Assembly: GCA_018398815.1 (NCBI GenBank) | Contig: CM031603.1 | Location: 6,455,950 to 6,519,949, forward strand | DNA length: 64,000 bases | Direction: 5' to 3' | From: Conus ventricosus | Lineage: Eukaryota > Mollusca > Gastropoda > Neogastropoda > Conidae | In this document: positions 33,436 to 47,178 of the stretch, one piece after another | How positions within the stretch are numbered: position 1 is the stretch's first letter | Layout of the letters: each line of letters starts with the position of its first letter | Program-made: the position numbers and the translations under genes | The notes under the pieces: generated by a model | Told to the model about the DNA's origin: nothing | Databases searched by the model: none | Seen by the model: only the letters and a program-made list of their open reading frames with translations

Positions 33436-35528
33436 AAACCCCACAGCAGCAAAACAAAAAAAACAAACCCACCAAAGTTTTTTGGGTTTTACTGAACACC
33501 TGTGTAAATATTTGGTATGATTTTAAAACCCCACAATTTTTGTTTTGTATATAAATTTATGCATTTCTGGGGTACATTATTCCGGGGGATCAAGGGGACA
33601 CAATTTTTTTTTTTTTTAGGTAGGTTCACTGATTCCCCCTGCTCTTTAAATTCTTGACATTATCTTAGATACGGGGAAATTTTCTTGTTATATCCTTGGC
33701 TAAGCAAACTCACAATATTTTTGATTTGTTTGTAATGATAACCAAAATAATATAATGAAAAATTTTTTTTTGAAAAACAGACACTTTCAGAACAAAACAA
33801 AACATAGCACTAAAATCACAATAAAATACCACAAAAACGGGTGTTAGTACCCTTTTGAACTCGGGAAAAACATCTTATCACAATAAAGCTGACAAGCATA
33901 AAATGTTTAGCAACCCATATCTAGGGGGCAACCACCAGGTAATGGGGGGAAAAAAGAGGAATTAACTTTATCCACAGCATCAGTCTGCACATCTTGCAAG
34001 CCCTGGGAATTGGTCTTGTTTAGAAGAGATGAACAACAAAACAACACTAATGAAAACTTCCAATTATTCGTCATTTTTCTTCACACATGGTTTTGGTTAA
34101 ACTCATGAACTAATGCGATTAAAAAAAAACCTTTACCACAAAAGGTAATAAATCAAACTTGAAAAACCCAACCCCACCCCACCCCACCCCCCAAAAAAAA
34201 AGACTGCAAAAGATGGACTGAGCTAAAAAACCACCCCACAGATGATAAAGCACACAAAAACTGAAAAATACACGGGTTTTTGCAGAAATACCCCACCACA
34301 GAACCCAGGGCAAAGGATCGGATCCCACACACTCCAGAAATCAAATTATAGTTACTGACACAATTTGGGGACAACACACACACACACACAACACAAACAA
34401 CACAACCCCAACACACACTGTGCACAGGCACCATATTTTTAAAAACAAACACACACACAACACACACACACACACACACACCCCAAAACACAGGCACCAC
34501 ATGCAAAAGCACCCCCACACACACACACCATGCACAAACACACACAACACCACACACAAACCCACACACACAACCCCCCACACACACAACACACCACACA
34601 ATGTTAAACCCCACACCATGCACAACACGCTCCTCTCTCCTCCACACACACAGCCTGCACAAACCCAACACAACACACCCCCCACAAAAAAAAACCCACG
34701 AAATCCATGGGCTTGAAATTTCCAATTTTTACCTTTATACCTGGGTCACCCGTGAAAGAAGGTCGAGATTGGGGGAATCACACTGGCCTCGTCCTAAAAA
34801 AATCCGCTGACGGTGCCAAACCCTTTCCCTGCACCCCCCTCACACTGGACCCCCGCCCTTGTCCTAAACCCCCTCCCCTCCTCGACTCCCTCCCACCTCT
34901 CAGAAAGGAGGGGGGGGCCTCGCATACACGGAAAAGCCGCACTCTCCGATTTTTGGGCCCCCCTTGCCCGGGACCCGGTTTAAAGTCGGGGATCACTTCG
35001 CATCAACACCAATCCCAAGCAAAGGGGGGTGTTGATTGTTTTTCACTTTATTCCTCCTCCGAATAGCTTTTATTTCACTTCTTTTAAGTCTTTGTCACAC
35101 TTTCACGGTCCGGATAACTTCTTGAAGCACTTCAAGAGCATTAGATCGTTTGAAAACGGCACGCGCCTGATCGAACTGCATGCTCGACTCGCCATCTTCA
35201 ACCGAGAATGACTCAGCCGAACTTTGCCGAAGTTATTGACCGAACGGACGCGAGCCGGTCAGTCAGCTGACCCGTGAAAGGGAAGAAACCGTCCTTTAGG
35301 GTCCCTGCATCCGTTTAAACCATTTTTCTCCTTGCCTCCCTTCTTTAAATCGCCGAATTTTGATGATGAAATTATCTCGAATGCTGTTCGTGCAAGGGCA
35401 CACAGCTTTCCCGAAACCATCTCGAACGCCGTTCGTGCAAGGGCAGTGAAGGGGTTAAGTTTCACACAAACCCTGCAATTTGCTAACCCACAAACAATAA
35501 TGTGTTGGCTTCATGCCCCGGTACGTAC

Positions 35529-35675
35529 CGTTTCTTCCCTCCTCCTGGTCGTCCTGTGCGGAGAACCAGCGAGGCCTGACATTGTTCTTGGAGATGTGAA
35601 GCGGTTCATCTTGAAGGTGCCGTCCTCTGGGATGGCGTGCAAGTGGAGGGTGACCGCTCTGGCCCTTCCCCTCCA
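35529..35675 (-). CDS. NOL6: NOL6 exon, copy B (KNNVRPRW segment)
   Basis: Counterpart of 26727-26870. It has an extra C in the GGGCCAGAG run and a missing G before AAGCGG, which put the middle of the exon out of frame and then restore it, plus a 3-base addition near the donor that would add one residue. Copy A is open in the same place. Confidence 0.8.
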
Positions 35676-35736
35676 CTGTTGGGAACAATCAGCACAGCAC
35701 AGCATGTCAGAGAGTGTGTGTGAGCCTGTGCAAGTG

Positions 35737-35954
<218 letters not shown>

Positions 35955-36265
35955 AGGGAATGAACGAACGAACGAAATGTTGTTTAATGAGGGAAAAGAA
36001 TAAGCACCAGTCAGTGGCTTTTTTTTCATCCAGCCCTCAAACAATAAATACATGGTAGAAATCATTGCATTGAACTGCATATAAACTCATAAAACAACAA
36101 TGAATACATGGCAATTTAGAATAAGAGAATGCACAATATAACTAGAGGAGAGAGTGTGGGAGAGAGGGAGGGATGGAGAGCGACACAAAGAGAGAGGTGG
36201 GGACTTGGAGACACAGAATAAAGAGAGGGAGTCTCTGACAGAAGGGAGAGGGATGAGAGCGAGCA

Positions 36266-36318
<53 letters not shown>

Positions 36319-36995
36319 TGTGTCTGCATGTGTGTCTGTGTGTATGTGTGTGTGAATGTGTGTGTATGTGTTTGCTTACACATACACACACATTTGCAAT
36401 GTCTGACATACATGATGTGTGTATGTACATGAGCACGCTTTGCGTGTCTCAGATCCATTAAAATGAGAGAGAAAAAAATCTATTTGTAAAAAGCAGACAT
36501 ACAATTTCTGATATACATGTGTGCCTGTGTGTTTATAGATGATAGACAGGGTAAGGGGCACTCATCCACAGGGCGTGAGGACAGTACATTTAGACACCCC
36601 CCACTATCCCACTCCCTCTCTTTCCCTGTACACAGAACGGGTGCAACTATCAAGTACAGTCCAAAATGCTTGCTTGGGAATCTTTTAAAGGCTAGTAACT
36701 CTGCAAATAAGTTAACCGGGTACTGTAGGTGCGATTTTTTCTCTGCAAGACCACATTACTGAGGCAGGTTGTCTAACGCTCCTTCAAGATGCTGCCTGAA
36801 AGCTGCTTCACCCATACCCCATCAGAAATTGGTGTAGAGGACAAGTGGATTACACCCTCACCCGGGTAGTGAGAGAAGCACAGGTCCATCTGGAGTCTCC
36901 TACGGGTTCTCTCTTCCTTACTACCTGATACTGCAGTGGTCCGAGAACTGGTGTTTGGAAGGAGACGTGTGTGCGAAGACTTTTTTCTTTTACAG
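35955..36995. other. Copy-B-specific insertion within the microsatellite region
   Basis: About 1 kb absent from copy A, between two GT-rich arrays. It begins with a GAAC tetranucleotide run then ATGTTGTTTAATGAGGG, which resembles the GATAA tail plus ATGTTGCTTATAG arrangement at the LINE 3' end, so it may include a 5'-truncated LINE of another family on the minus strand. An internal GT tract lies at 36269-36318. Confidence 0.4.
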
Positions 36996-37002
36996 ATGGC
37001 AG

Positions 37003-37533
<531 letters not shown>

Positions 37534-38082
37534 TTCTTACATACTGGTTGAAACAGATGACAACTGTATCCATAGTTTGTTCTGTTTTAAATAAATTTAT
37601 CAAGATTTCAGTACCAAGTACCAGGTCTGTATTACACGGGGATCTGTCACAAACTGATTAATGTTTCACTGCCAAGCGAAATTCAACCATTCATATTTTT
37701 TTTTACTTAGATGTCAATACAATGAAAAAGAAGGGGGGAGGGAGGGGGAGGAGGAGGTGGGGCCCGGCAGTAAAAAAAAAATCAAAGTTTGATTTACATC
37801 AGCGGAATCAGGGTAGGTGGGATGGGGACAGCAGGTTACACTTACAGCAGGTTACACTTACAGCCATCTGTTTCGGAATCCAGACCCCAACAGTAGACTG
37901 CAGCCAGCCATTTTGGGCCAGGGGGCAAAACAGCCCTCCATGGAGGACCAAGGAACAAAGTGGTGGGTAACTCACGCTTTTCCTGGGGAGAGTAAAGTTC
38001 TCTGATTTTTTATAAGAAAAACCTGCTGTAACGATAATGCTCTGCGATACGCTATAAACCTACATCTAAAACCCAGTCTCAC

Positions 38083-38250
38083 CTGGCACACTCAGAACCA
38101 GAAGGGGTTTGTAGATGTTCCCCTGGTGGTAGGTGAACTTCAGATCCTCCACCAAAGATGTCTTCCTCAAGGCAAGGGCAATGGCTGACAGGTACATCGC
38201 TCCTTGCGCACGTAGCGATGGTTGAGCCAGTCTTTGGCTTGGAAGCAGCC
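38083..38250 (-). CDS. NOL6: NOL6 exon, copy B (LNHRYVRKRAMYL segment)
   Basis: Counterpart of 27760-27925. The donor side is complete here: the exon ends KPLLVLSVP and then GGTGAGAC, phase 1, which joins properly to the EGKGRAV exon. One base is missing in the CGCAAGGAGCG stretch relative to copy A, which breaks the frame before AMYL. Copies A and B therefore complement each other. Confidence 0.85.
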
Positions 38251-39068
38251 CTTGGAAGAAGGAGCACAAGACAGCAGCCAATAAACGCAGTGTGGGTGCT
38301 GCACAATTCTTTGGACGTTACTGTGCCAACTGATAAATAAAGTTGGTTTAAAAAACTGTCATGATACAATTTAGGCACACTCATTCTCCTCCTCTGCTCT
38401 TTACCCTTCCTCCCCTCCCCAAGCCCCCTTTGACTCACACATTTGTATACAACGCAAACCAATATCAACATCACTTTGTGAAACTGTTCAAACTTCTCTC
38501 TCATATAAAAAAAAAAAATTTCAAGATGGAAGAGAGAGAGAGAGAAAAACAAGAAAACTCTGAAGATGACTAAAACATCGATATGCATTAACTGAAAAAA
38601 AATGTTTGTCCTCCTTCTGCGTTTCTTACACTGCATTCTCTTCTTTTTTCCCCAGCTGAAAAATGACATGAACTAAACTCTCCTGAGAAGCAGCTCCAAC
38701 TAAAGTACAGAAAAAAAAACTTAATTATTAAATTATACAGTCATAAACCTTTGCATGCAATCTGGTTCTACCAAAAGCCAGTTGCATCAGCGTACTGATA
38801 GTTTCGCTGATCAAACCTGTTCTTTGTACCATCACTCCAGATATCAAGATCTTGTTTTTGTCTCATCTTTCGTGCTTTCATCAGCAGCTTTACTACCATG
38901 CTGTCTACTCAGGCTCCTCTAAACACACCCACATCTAGTCACCCTCATCTAGTCACCCACATCTAGTCATGAAAATCACATCTAGTTTGATCACTTTTGC
39001 CTTTCTTCAACATCTTTCGAAAGCAGTAAATCAAAGTACCGCATGAAACTTAAAACAAATCATATTTT

Positions 39069-39105
<37 letters not shown>

Positions 39106-39942
39106 CCCAACCTCTGGGTCACCTCAGAGGCAGTGCACCCACGCCGCTCATTCCGACACCCCATCCACAGCCATAGCCCGGCTGGCCCCGCCGCAGCCCC
39201 GGCACCGGCAATCCACAGGGAGCAGTCAATGTCAAGTCGTCAAGAGGCAACCCACCAGAGGAGACACTGCACTGCTGCCGAGTCACTTCGGTGGTGTTCA
39301 GTGGCGCCTGTTCTGATCTAACATACGCAGGACACCACCTACTAAGCCCCCTACTGACGACAATAATTGCTTAGTCGCGGAGCCGGCGTGAGTGAGCTCT
39401 CCCTCCGGAGGGCGCCACCACGTCCGTCCAACGACAGCCCCCATGGACTCGCCGACACCGGTGACCCCGACGGAAGCAAACCAAGGCCACAGACGTGGAG
39501 AGGACATCGAAATTGAGGTCACCATGAGAGCAGGGCATGAAGGGCCACAGAATTTGAGACTTTTCTTTTTTTTAAATGCTGATCAATGGGAATGAGGATG
39601 ATTAAGATGATGCTACGGATTTCCATTTCGGTCTGAGACTACATGACAGGGCTGTACTCTACGCTTCCTTTCATAATATATCCTGGCGTCAACCAGGCCC
39701 GAGAGATACAGGCACCTGCAGTGTTGGTCAGGAAATTTGAGCAACACTCTCAGAAACGCATCAATTAAGTGGATGAAACTCGACTGTGTGGTCCCAGTCT
39801 TCCCAACTGAGTCCGCAGCAAACTCAACTCTGGGTAGGAGCCGGTCGGGGCAGAAAAAACCCACATGCCTCTGATGGGATTCGAACCCACGACCTCCCAG
39901 CCGGGAGTCCGCGACGCTAACCACTTCGCCACGGCGGCTGGT
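39069..39942 (-). mobile_element. tRNA-derived SINE, copy-B-specific insertion
   Basis: An 874-bp insertion absent from copy A, flanked by a 14-bp duplication ACAAATCATATTTT (39055-39068 and 39943-39956). Read on the minus strand it starts with a tRNA-like head (about 39938-39866) with A-box-like TGGCGAAGTGGTTAGCG and B-box GGTTCGAATCC, continues into a long GC-rich body, and ends in a long A tail (T run at 39071-39100). Its length is unusual for a SINE, so it may carry the 3' part of an unrecognised partner LINE. The body shares sequence with 63180-63960. Confidence 0.85.
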
Positions 39943-40046
39943 ACAAATCATATTTTCACTTCAGTCTAGTGCCATTCCATACAGCCATGTTCATACCCAG
40001 ATTTATCATCAAAGTTCAGCAAGACTAGAGACCTATTTCTTGATAC

Positions 40047-40211
40047 CTTTGGCATTTCCAGGAAGATGTCTGCAGCTTTGGTGGACTGCACACAGGTGTT
40101 CAGTGGTGTGCTGCCCCCTAGGTGCACCCTGGTTGGGGTGAGGAACTGGAAACATCCCTTGGTGCTTCGCTCTTCCTCCACTGGCAGTCGCACATCTTTT
40201 AGCCATGACCT
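40047..40211 (-). CDS. NOL6: NOL6 exon, copy B (SWLKDVRLPV segment)
   Basis: Counterpart of 28833-28997, same length and open frame. Same acceptor and donor. One base differs upstream of the exon end without affecting the conserved block. Confidence 0.9.
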
Positions 40212-41399
40212 CTGACCTGGATGTAGCTGCGAGATTCACAGCAACTTCAGAATGAATTCCATGCCAGCTGACACTGAGGTAACCGTCAGACATACTCCAA
40301 GTCTTGAATCAGTTTCATTCAACACTTTATACAAATAAAAAAGTTATTTGTGTATTCAAGAACAACAAGCGAGTTTCATCTGAATTTGGAACAAAAAATA
40401 CAAGAGATCAAGACCGGTGGTAACAAACAGTAATGTGTGAATACAATGAGTCATTTGCACTAAAGTCTAAACAAACAGTGTGTCTCTAAAATTAAAAAGC
40501 AAATCTCCTACCCTCATCCTCCAACCACACACAGGAAAAACTCACTGCATTCAGTACATAAACGTTCAATACAGCTCTCCATGTACCTAGTCCTGCTAAT
40601 AAAATCAAACGTAAGGTCAACACAGTAATTCACGACTGCTGTCTTTGTCATGCGTCTGCCCCCTAATCCTCTTGATGCTCACCTTGTGTTTTTGGCCACA
40701 GTAAATCTGTGACATTAGTACTGGTCAATAATACCTCCTTCATCTCCCCCCCCCCCAACTTCCTGCCACCCTTTTGGTGTTTATCACCCTCTTTTTATTT
40801 GATGCAGTTGGCTTGGAATATATAACTATATATATAGCTATATACATATACACACACACACACACACGCATCTCTGTGTGTGTGTGTGTGTGTGTGTCTG
40901 TGCTTTGAGTTAGAATTAATATTTTATCATGCTTCTGTAAAATATGCTTCGGGCTCTTGCGAGGTAAAGCACTCTATAAATATCCTTTTACATTACATTA
41001 CATATACTGTACAACAGTGCAAGTGACACTGACTTGCAAAATGTTGCTATTCTTTAGGTAATACTCTGCAAGCGTCCATTGAACAGATACATTTTCACTG
41101 TTGACTTAAATGCCAGACAGTTAGGAGCAGAACACAGCTTGAAAGGGAGTGAATTCCAGAGTGCTACTGCAGAATGTGAGAATGCCTCAGAACCATGTTG
41201 CTTTTGGTTACAAGACAAATTTGAAACATGCAGTCATCATAGAAAGAACAAAGGGAATGGGCAAGAATGACTCCCAACAACTTGACATTATAATGTATTC
41301 AACATAAACAGGTCACAATCTTTGCAGACAGTTTTCAACTGACTGCACGTTGGTAACAAATGTTAAGGCATCAGAGCTCTCTCTGAGCCAAGCACAGAC

Positions 41400-41516
41400 C
41401 TTGCGTTCCTTGCCATGAGGTAAGTTCAGAAGAAAATCTTTCAGCTTCTCTATGGCCTGCGACAACTTCTCTGATCTTTTCTTCTTCATCCGGGACTCCT
41501 TCAGCAGTTCCTGCAT
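41400..41516 (-). CDS. NOL6: NOL6 exon, copy B (MQELLKE coiled segment)
   Basis: Counterpart of 30226-30342, 117 bp, open. Encodes LLNLP where copy A has LLHLP. No more upstream coding exon was found between here and the candidate first exon at 57891. Confidence 0.85.
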
Positions 41517-41955
41517 CTGCAAATGGTAAAACCCTGAAACTGTAGTTACTTGTCTTAAAATAGATTCATTTATGTGCCCTGAAATCAAGAAATGGACCCT
41601 CACAAGTGCAAGATTGGAGAACAACACCGATACCCAGGTTTACTCCGAAAGAATTTGGCTGTAGTGAGATAATAACATAACCAGTGACAAAGGATTAACT
41701 TTAAGTCAGTAAGAACAAGAGAAAGGATCAAACTCTGCATTCTCATTAAACCAGCTACCTGAACTTGCTAAAAAAAAATAATAATAATAAAAAAAGAAAA
41801 GAACTAGACAAAGTTGATCAGACATTGAATTCTAGTTTAACCAGATAACTGACCAGTGCTAAGATAAGATAAGATAATGTTGCTTATAGCCCAGCCGACC
41901 GCAGAGGGCCACATCAGGGCTGTCACCACGTTAAAATCAACTCACCAGTCATTTG

Positions 41956-41987
<32 letters not shown>

Positions 41988-42079
41988 AACTTTCACACAT
42001 CGCATTAAATGACATCGTCTAGAAACGCACCAGAAATTGCATTAAAAATCTTTCTTCCGTAAAATCTTAAATCAGATGA

Positions 42080-45000
42080 AAAATGTTAATCTCTTTCAAA
42101 AACCCAAGGATCACATCAGGCGGGACATCCCTGAACAGGATCTTCATGGACTCCGCTGTAAAATGTTTGTGTCTCACATCGTGCAAGTCCCAACACTCTA
42201 AAAGAACATGTTTCATTGTGAGTGGCGCATGACATGGAATGCACCACGGAGCTTCTTCACTCTTTAAAAGATAGGAATGGGTAAAATACGAATGGCCGGT
42301 GTGCAGCCGGCACAGAACCGTTTCCTCTTTACGACCTCCCGACGAAGATGGGAGGAAGTCCTTAAGGGTTGGACGGATCTGAAAGAGTTGTTATTCGTCT
42401 GTGTGTTCCAATCCTCCTGCCAGAGGTCTCTCACATAATCGTTAATTTTCGGTTTCACATCTGAGCAGGGGATATAAGTGTTGGACAGTTTCTCTCTTGT
42501 GGCGTTCTTGGCTAAACGATCAACCATTTCGTTCCCGCCGATGCCAACATGACCAGGAACCCAAGCAAGAGTAATGTTGTAACCGTCCGCTTCAACTTGC
42601 TAAAAAGTTCAAAAAAAAGTAAAAGTTCTGGATGCTGAAGGTTGCGGCCAGCTATGGCCTCCAAAGCTGACAGCGAATCCGACAGAACCAGAAAGTCCCT
42701 CTTTGAAGAATGGGAGATTATGTTCAAAGCCAGTACCAGAGCAGTAAGTTCAGCAGAATAAACAGAAGCATCTGAATGAATATGTTCCAACAGTATCTGA
42801 GAAGGAGCCCCAGGGCAGTAGGCTGCACAGGCCACTCCATCCTCAGACTTGGAACCGTCAGTGAAAACTTTTTGATAGGATGGAAGTTTCGAACAGAGGT
42901 CAGCATACAATGCCTTGTACGCCAGAGAGCTGGTAGACTCTTTGCGAAAAGCTGCAAGATCAAAACGAATCTCTGGTGTGAAAAAGGTCCACGGAGGTTG
43001 ATCCGGAAACTTGGAAAAATCGGACACAATCCTAGGTCTACACCTGCATTCCGCACGTGAGGCTGCATACGAAGACCAAACGGCGGAATACATTTCGGGT
43101 TGTTTGCAAACTTACTTTGGAACGGAGGGTCAAAGACACAGTCATAGGCAGGATTCTGTGGTTCTGAGAACAGTCGGATGTAATAATTTAAAGACAGTTT
43201 CAGCCTGCGGTTGGACAATGAAGGTTCACCCGCCTCTGCGTACAAGCTGTACACAGGGGTGGTACGGAACGCTCCAAGACAGAGACGAAGCCCTTGATGG
43301 TGGATAGGGTCCAAGAGTTTGAGGTAAGAGGGTCTTGCGGAGCCGTAGACAGCACAGCCGTAGTCCAGTTTGGAACGGACCAGGGCTCTGTAGAGGTGCA
43401 ACAAAGTTTTCTTATCAGCGCCCCAGTCGGTGTGTGCTACGACCCGCAGAATATTCAGTGCCTTCTGGCAAGCAGTTTGAGGTTTTTAATATGGCTGAGA
43501 AAGTTAAGTTTTTTGGTCAAAAATGACTCCCAGAAATTTGGCCTCTTTAACAGCTGGAATGGAGATTTCCCTACTTGAAGTTCCGGATCTGGAAAAAACT
43601 GACGGAAATTATGGAAGTGAATACACTGGGTTTTTGTAGCAGAAAAGGTGAAACCGTTTTCATCCGCCCACCGATGGATTTTATCTACGCAAAGCTGGAG
43701 CCTGCGCTGGACACTCGGGTACAGGCTTCCAGTTGCGTAGACAGCGAAATCATCCACAAACAATGAGCAGTCTGAACCCTGCTGAAACTGATTTCACAAT
43801 GTTGTTGATTTTAATACTAAAGAGGGCAGGAGACAGTATGCTCCCCTGGGGAACACCCAACTCCTGCTCGTGGACATCAGAGAGAGTGGTGCCAACCCGG
43901 ACCTGAAACTGTCGTTCTGCCAAAAAATTTGAATAAAAAGCGGAAGATGACCTCGAAAACCCAGATCGTGGAGATCATGAAGTATCCCCGACTTCCAGTG
44001 GTATCGTAGGCCTTCTCCAAGTCGAAGAAATTGCCACTGCATGCTGTCTGTTTAAAAAAGCGTTCCTAAGTGTAGATTCCAGACGAATCAAATGGTCAAC
44101 TGTACTACGATGTTTGCGGAAACCACACTGTTCTTTCGCCAAAAGGCCATCGGTTTCGAGTTTCCACATGAGCCTAGCATTGACCATTTTTTCCATCAAT
44201 TTACAGACACAGCTGGTCAAAGCTATGGGACGGTAGTTAGATGGATTAGAAAGATCTTTTCCAGGTTTGGGGATGGGAATAATGAGGGCTGTCCGCCAAG
44301 AGGGTGGAAAGCAACCTGTAGTCCACACGTGGTTGTATACCTGTAACAGGATGTTCAGACCTTCTTGCGGAAGATGTTTCAATAGTTGTAATGTATGTCA
44401 TCTATACCTGGAGAGGAATCGCTGCAAGAGAGTAAGGCAGATTTCAGCTCGTTTAATGTAAAAGGAAGATTGTAGTCTTCCATGTTGTCGGATGAAAAGT
44501 TGCAGGGAGATTTTTCTTTTAGGGCTTTGTGTTTGACAAAAGTGACTGATTTATTAGAAGAGGAGGAATTCTTTTCAATGGTTGAAGCAAGCAGATTAGC
44601 AACTGCTTTCTTCTCTGTTATTAAAGAATCCGAAAACTTGAGATGGTTCACAGTGGGACAGGTGTTCTTCCCTTTGATTTTCTTAATGATGTTCCACACT
44701 TTTTTCTTGGAAGTTTTTGATGTCAGCCTGGAGCAGAAGCTTCTCCAGGACCGACGTTTACTGATTTTAAAAGTGTGTCTTGATTTAGCACGGAGTTTCT
44801 GATGGGCTCGAGCGTTGGGACCCGAAGGTCGTTGGTACACCTGACGCTGAGCCCGTTTTCTAACTTTGGAAATTTGTTGGCATTCTGAATCGAACCAGGG
44901 TGTTTTGGGCATTTGAAGTTTATCGGAAGACACTGGAATACAGGCTTTAGCACATTTGATCATAGTGTTAGTCAGAGATTCTGCTGGGTCTGGACTCTGA

Positions 45001-45756
45001 AAAAAATCAGTGTCCTGAATTCTTTTGAAATAGTGGCTGCAAATAGATCCCAGTTTGCTTTTTTATAATTGAGATGTTGAGAGACAGAGACGTGTTCAGT
45101 TAATACAGGTTGTAGAAGGACAGGGAAATGGTCACTTCCGTGCAGATCATCATGGACAGACCACTCATAGTCCAGGACCAGCGAGGGGTCACAAACCGAC
45201 AAATCTAAACACGAAAGTGAACCAGTGGAAGAGTGGAGGTAAGTTGCAGATCCGTCATTCAGACAACACAATCCAAGTCTGAAAGGACATCTTCAATCAG
45301 CAGACCTCTGGGTGACGTACCGGCACTACCCCAAAGAGGATTGTGACCGTTAAAGTCACCCAACAGCAAAAAAGGTCGAGGAAGTTCTTCTATCAGACTG
45401 ACAAGGTCCTGACGACAAACCGGGACAGAAGGTGAGAGATAAAGGGAACAGATTGTCACAGTCTTGTGGAGAGTGACTCTCGCAGCTACAGCTTGAAGAG
45501 AGGTAGACAGAGCGACAGGACTATACAACAAAGTTTTATGTATGAGAAGGGCAACACCTCCCGACTGTCCCAACGTGGATGGTTGTGCAGGGTTTGAAAG
45601 AATATTAAAGCCAGAAAGAGTAAAGGTCTTCTGGCTTTGAATTTGAGTTTCCTGAAGAGCCACGACGGAAGGTTTTATGGAATGACACAAAAGCTGCAGC
45701 TCCTCGAAGTTGGAATTTAGACCACGGATATTCCAATGGAATATTGTACTATCCAT
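42080..45756 (-). pseudogene. LINE ORF2: endonuclease, reverse transcriptase, RNase H (frameshifted)
   Basis: About 1220 codons in successive frames. N-terminal APE-type endonuclease: STIFHWNIRGLNSNFEELQL, LQETQ, GDFNGHNPLWG, and SDHFPVLL in the next frame. Reverse transcriptase: PIPKPGKDLSNPSNYRPIAL, CGFRKHRSTVDHL and the catalytic FVDD at about 43755. RNase H: VFTDGSKSEDG, SAELTALVLALN, LSDSLSAL, then WVPGHVGIGGNEMVDRL at about 42500. At least seven frame changes occur, mostly next to short homopolymers. With an exact target duplication and intact ORF1 the element looks young, so many of these may be consensus errors; if real, the copy is dead. Confidence 0.85.
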
Positions 45757-45828
45757 GGTGCAGAGGGCGAAAAGGAGAGAGATCAGGTCATCTCCTCCTC
45801 AACATCTGCTTCCAATGGAGTGAACTTG

Positions 45829-47178
45829 TTAGTTAGTTTCACAGGAGAGTGTTGGTCTACAGACCTGCTGGCAGACTTGCCAACAGGCGAAGAAGGTCTG
45901 GATTTGGGAGATGGTGGAGGTTTTCTTCTTCATCTCCACCATCTCCACACTGGGTTGTTGAACTCCCTTGCCCGCACGGGCACTGGACATGGGAGTTCGA
46001 GGTGCGGGTGCTGGTTTTTTCATCTGCCCAGCAGCAGATGTTGTAGACTGCTGGGCAGTCTGAGGGGTGGCGGATTTTTTGCCTCCACCAGGGGCAGTCT
46101 TTTTGGGTTGGAAGGTGGTGGACTTGCTACCACCAGAACTGACAGATCTTACTTGCAATGTCTTCGAGAACATGAATTCATCAGTCTGGCAGCAGACTGA
46201 CCGAGTAGGAACTATGGGAGCTTTCTTGACAGCCGAAGCATAGGAAGAAGCTGTCGGCGTCTGACTGCCCACAACCTGTTTCCGGGCTTCAAAAAATGAG
46301 ATCTTCTTTTCCGTTTTAACTCGTTGTATAGCAGACTCTTGAATCCAAAGGGGACAGTTTCGTGAAGAGGAGGGATGGTCGCCACCGCAGTTAGCACAAT
46401 GTGCCGGATCATGACACGGCCCATCATGGGTTGCCTTGCAGCAAATACCGCATACCTCCTGCCCAGAACAGCGGTCCCTGACATGGCCAAACCTCTGGCA
46501 CCTGAAGCACCTCAATGGGGACGGCACATATAGCTGAACATGAACATTTAGGTAACCAACTTTGATGACCGGAGGCAGCACAGGGCTGCAGAAGGTCAGA
46601 AAGAGGGTGTTGGTGGCCACTCTCTCTGAACCCTTCCTGACCGTCACCCTGCGCACCTCCGTCACACCCTGGGACGCCAGCTCCGTTTTTATTTCTGCCT
46701 CTGAAACACCCGTTAGATCTCTGCATCGAATCACACCTTTGGATGAATTTAATTGTTTGTGGGGAGTTACCCTGATCTCCCTGTCCACAAGTTTTGTTGC
46801 TTTTTGCAGCTGTTCAGATTGTTTTTTGATTTGCTTTGAATGAGAAATGAGCCATTCCTCAACCTCTTGATGGACCGAGGGTCGCCTGCTATTCCTTGAA
46901 AACCCTTTTGAATGGCAAACGGGCTCAGAGCTGAAAGGGGTCTTTCCTGCTCCGTCCCCTCCATCACGAGCCAGGAAGCCCAAAAAACCTGTCTTCTGTC
47001 GAACTTCGGTATCGGAGTCACTATCTGTTTGACAATCCCCTGAAATAGGGGATGCTGCCTTCCTCTTTCTTTTGGGGGGAATGTTTTTTAAAGAAGTCAT
47101 ATTTAGTTTATTGTGATTCATCTCTCCCTTACCCACCCACCTTGGAGTCCAACTAAGGGGCCAGGGCCAAGAAACCAA
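45829..47178 (-). CDS. LINE ORF1, gag-like protein with zinc knuckles
   Basis: An intact 449-residue frame. A basic, Ser-rich N-terminus (PPKRKRKAASP) is followed by an RRM-like stretch (about residues 130-215), then three Cys/His knuckles: CFRCQRFGHVRDRC (Cys-X2-Cys-X4-His-X4-Cys), CGICCKATHDGPC and CANCGGDHPSSSRNC, then the conserved ISFFEARKQVV segment and a Lys/Pro/Ser-rich tail. It would bind LINE RNA as a nucleic-acid chaperone in the retrotransposition particle. The start could be a later Met (MNHNKLN at about residue 20). The Cys-rich end (ACWQVCQQVC) may be a frameshift product. Confidence 0.85.
   Translation of the reverse strand: MVSWPWPLSWTPRWVGKGEMNHNKLNMTSLKNIPPKRKRKAASPISGDCQTDSDSDTEVRQKTGFLGFLARDGGDGAGKTPFSSEPVCHSKGFSRNSRRPSVHQEVEEWLISHSKQIKKQSEQLQKATKLVDREIRVTPHKQLNSSKGVIRCRDLTGVSEAEIKTELASQGVTEVRRVTVRKGSERVATNTLFLTFCSPVLPPVIKVGYLNVHVQLYVPSPLRCFRCQRFGHVRDRCSGQEVCGICCKATHDGPCHDPAHCANCGGDHPSSSRNCPLWIQESAIQRVKTEKKISFFEARKQVVGSQTPTASSYASAVKKAPIVPTRSVCCQTDEFMFSKTLQVRSVSSGGSKSTTFQPKKTAPGGGKKSATPQTAQQSTTSAAGQMKKPAPAPRTPMSSARAGKGVQQPSVEMVEMKKKTSTISQIQTFFACWQVCQQVCRPTLSCETN

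Noticed and set aside
32337..33554. Frames of 340-377 residues across the gap
   Set aside because: They consist almost wholly of N and have no meaning.
39866..39940. Functional tRNA gene on the minus strand
   Set aside because: The tRNA-like sequence is the head of an insertion with a long body, an A tail and target duplication, so it is a SINE.
41863..41880. Cluster of GATA transcription-factor sites
   Set aside because: It is the tandem 3' tail of the LINE on the minus strand, also found at 20910.
45736..46200. Plus-strand 154-residue frame opposite LINE ORF1
   Set aside because: It is the antisense shadow of the zinc-knuckle ORF1.
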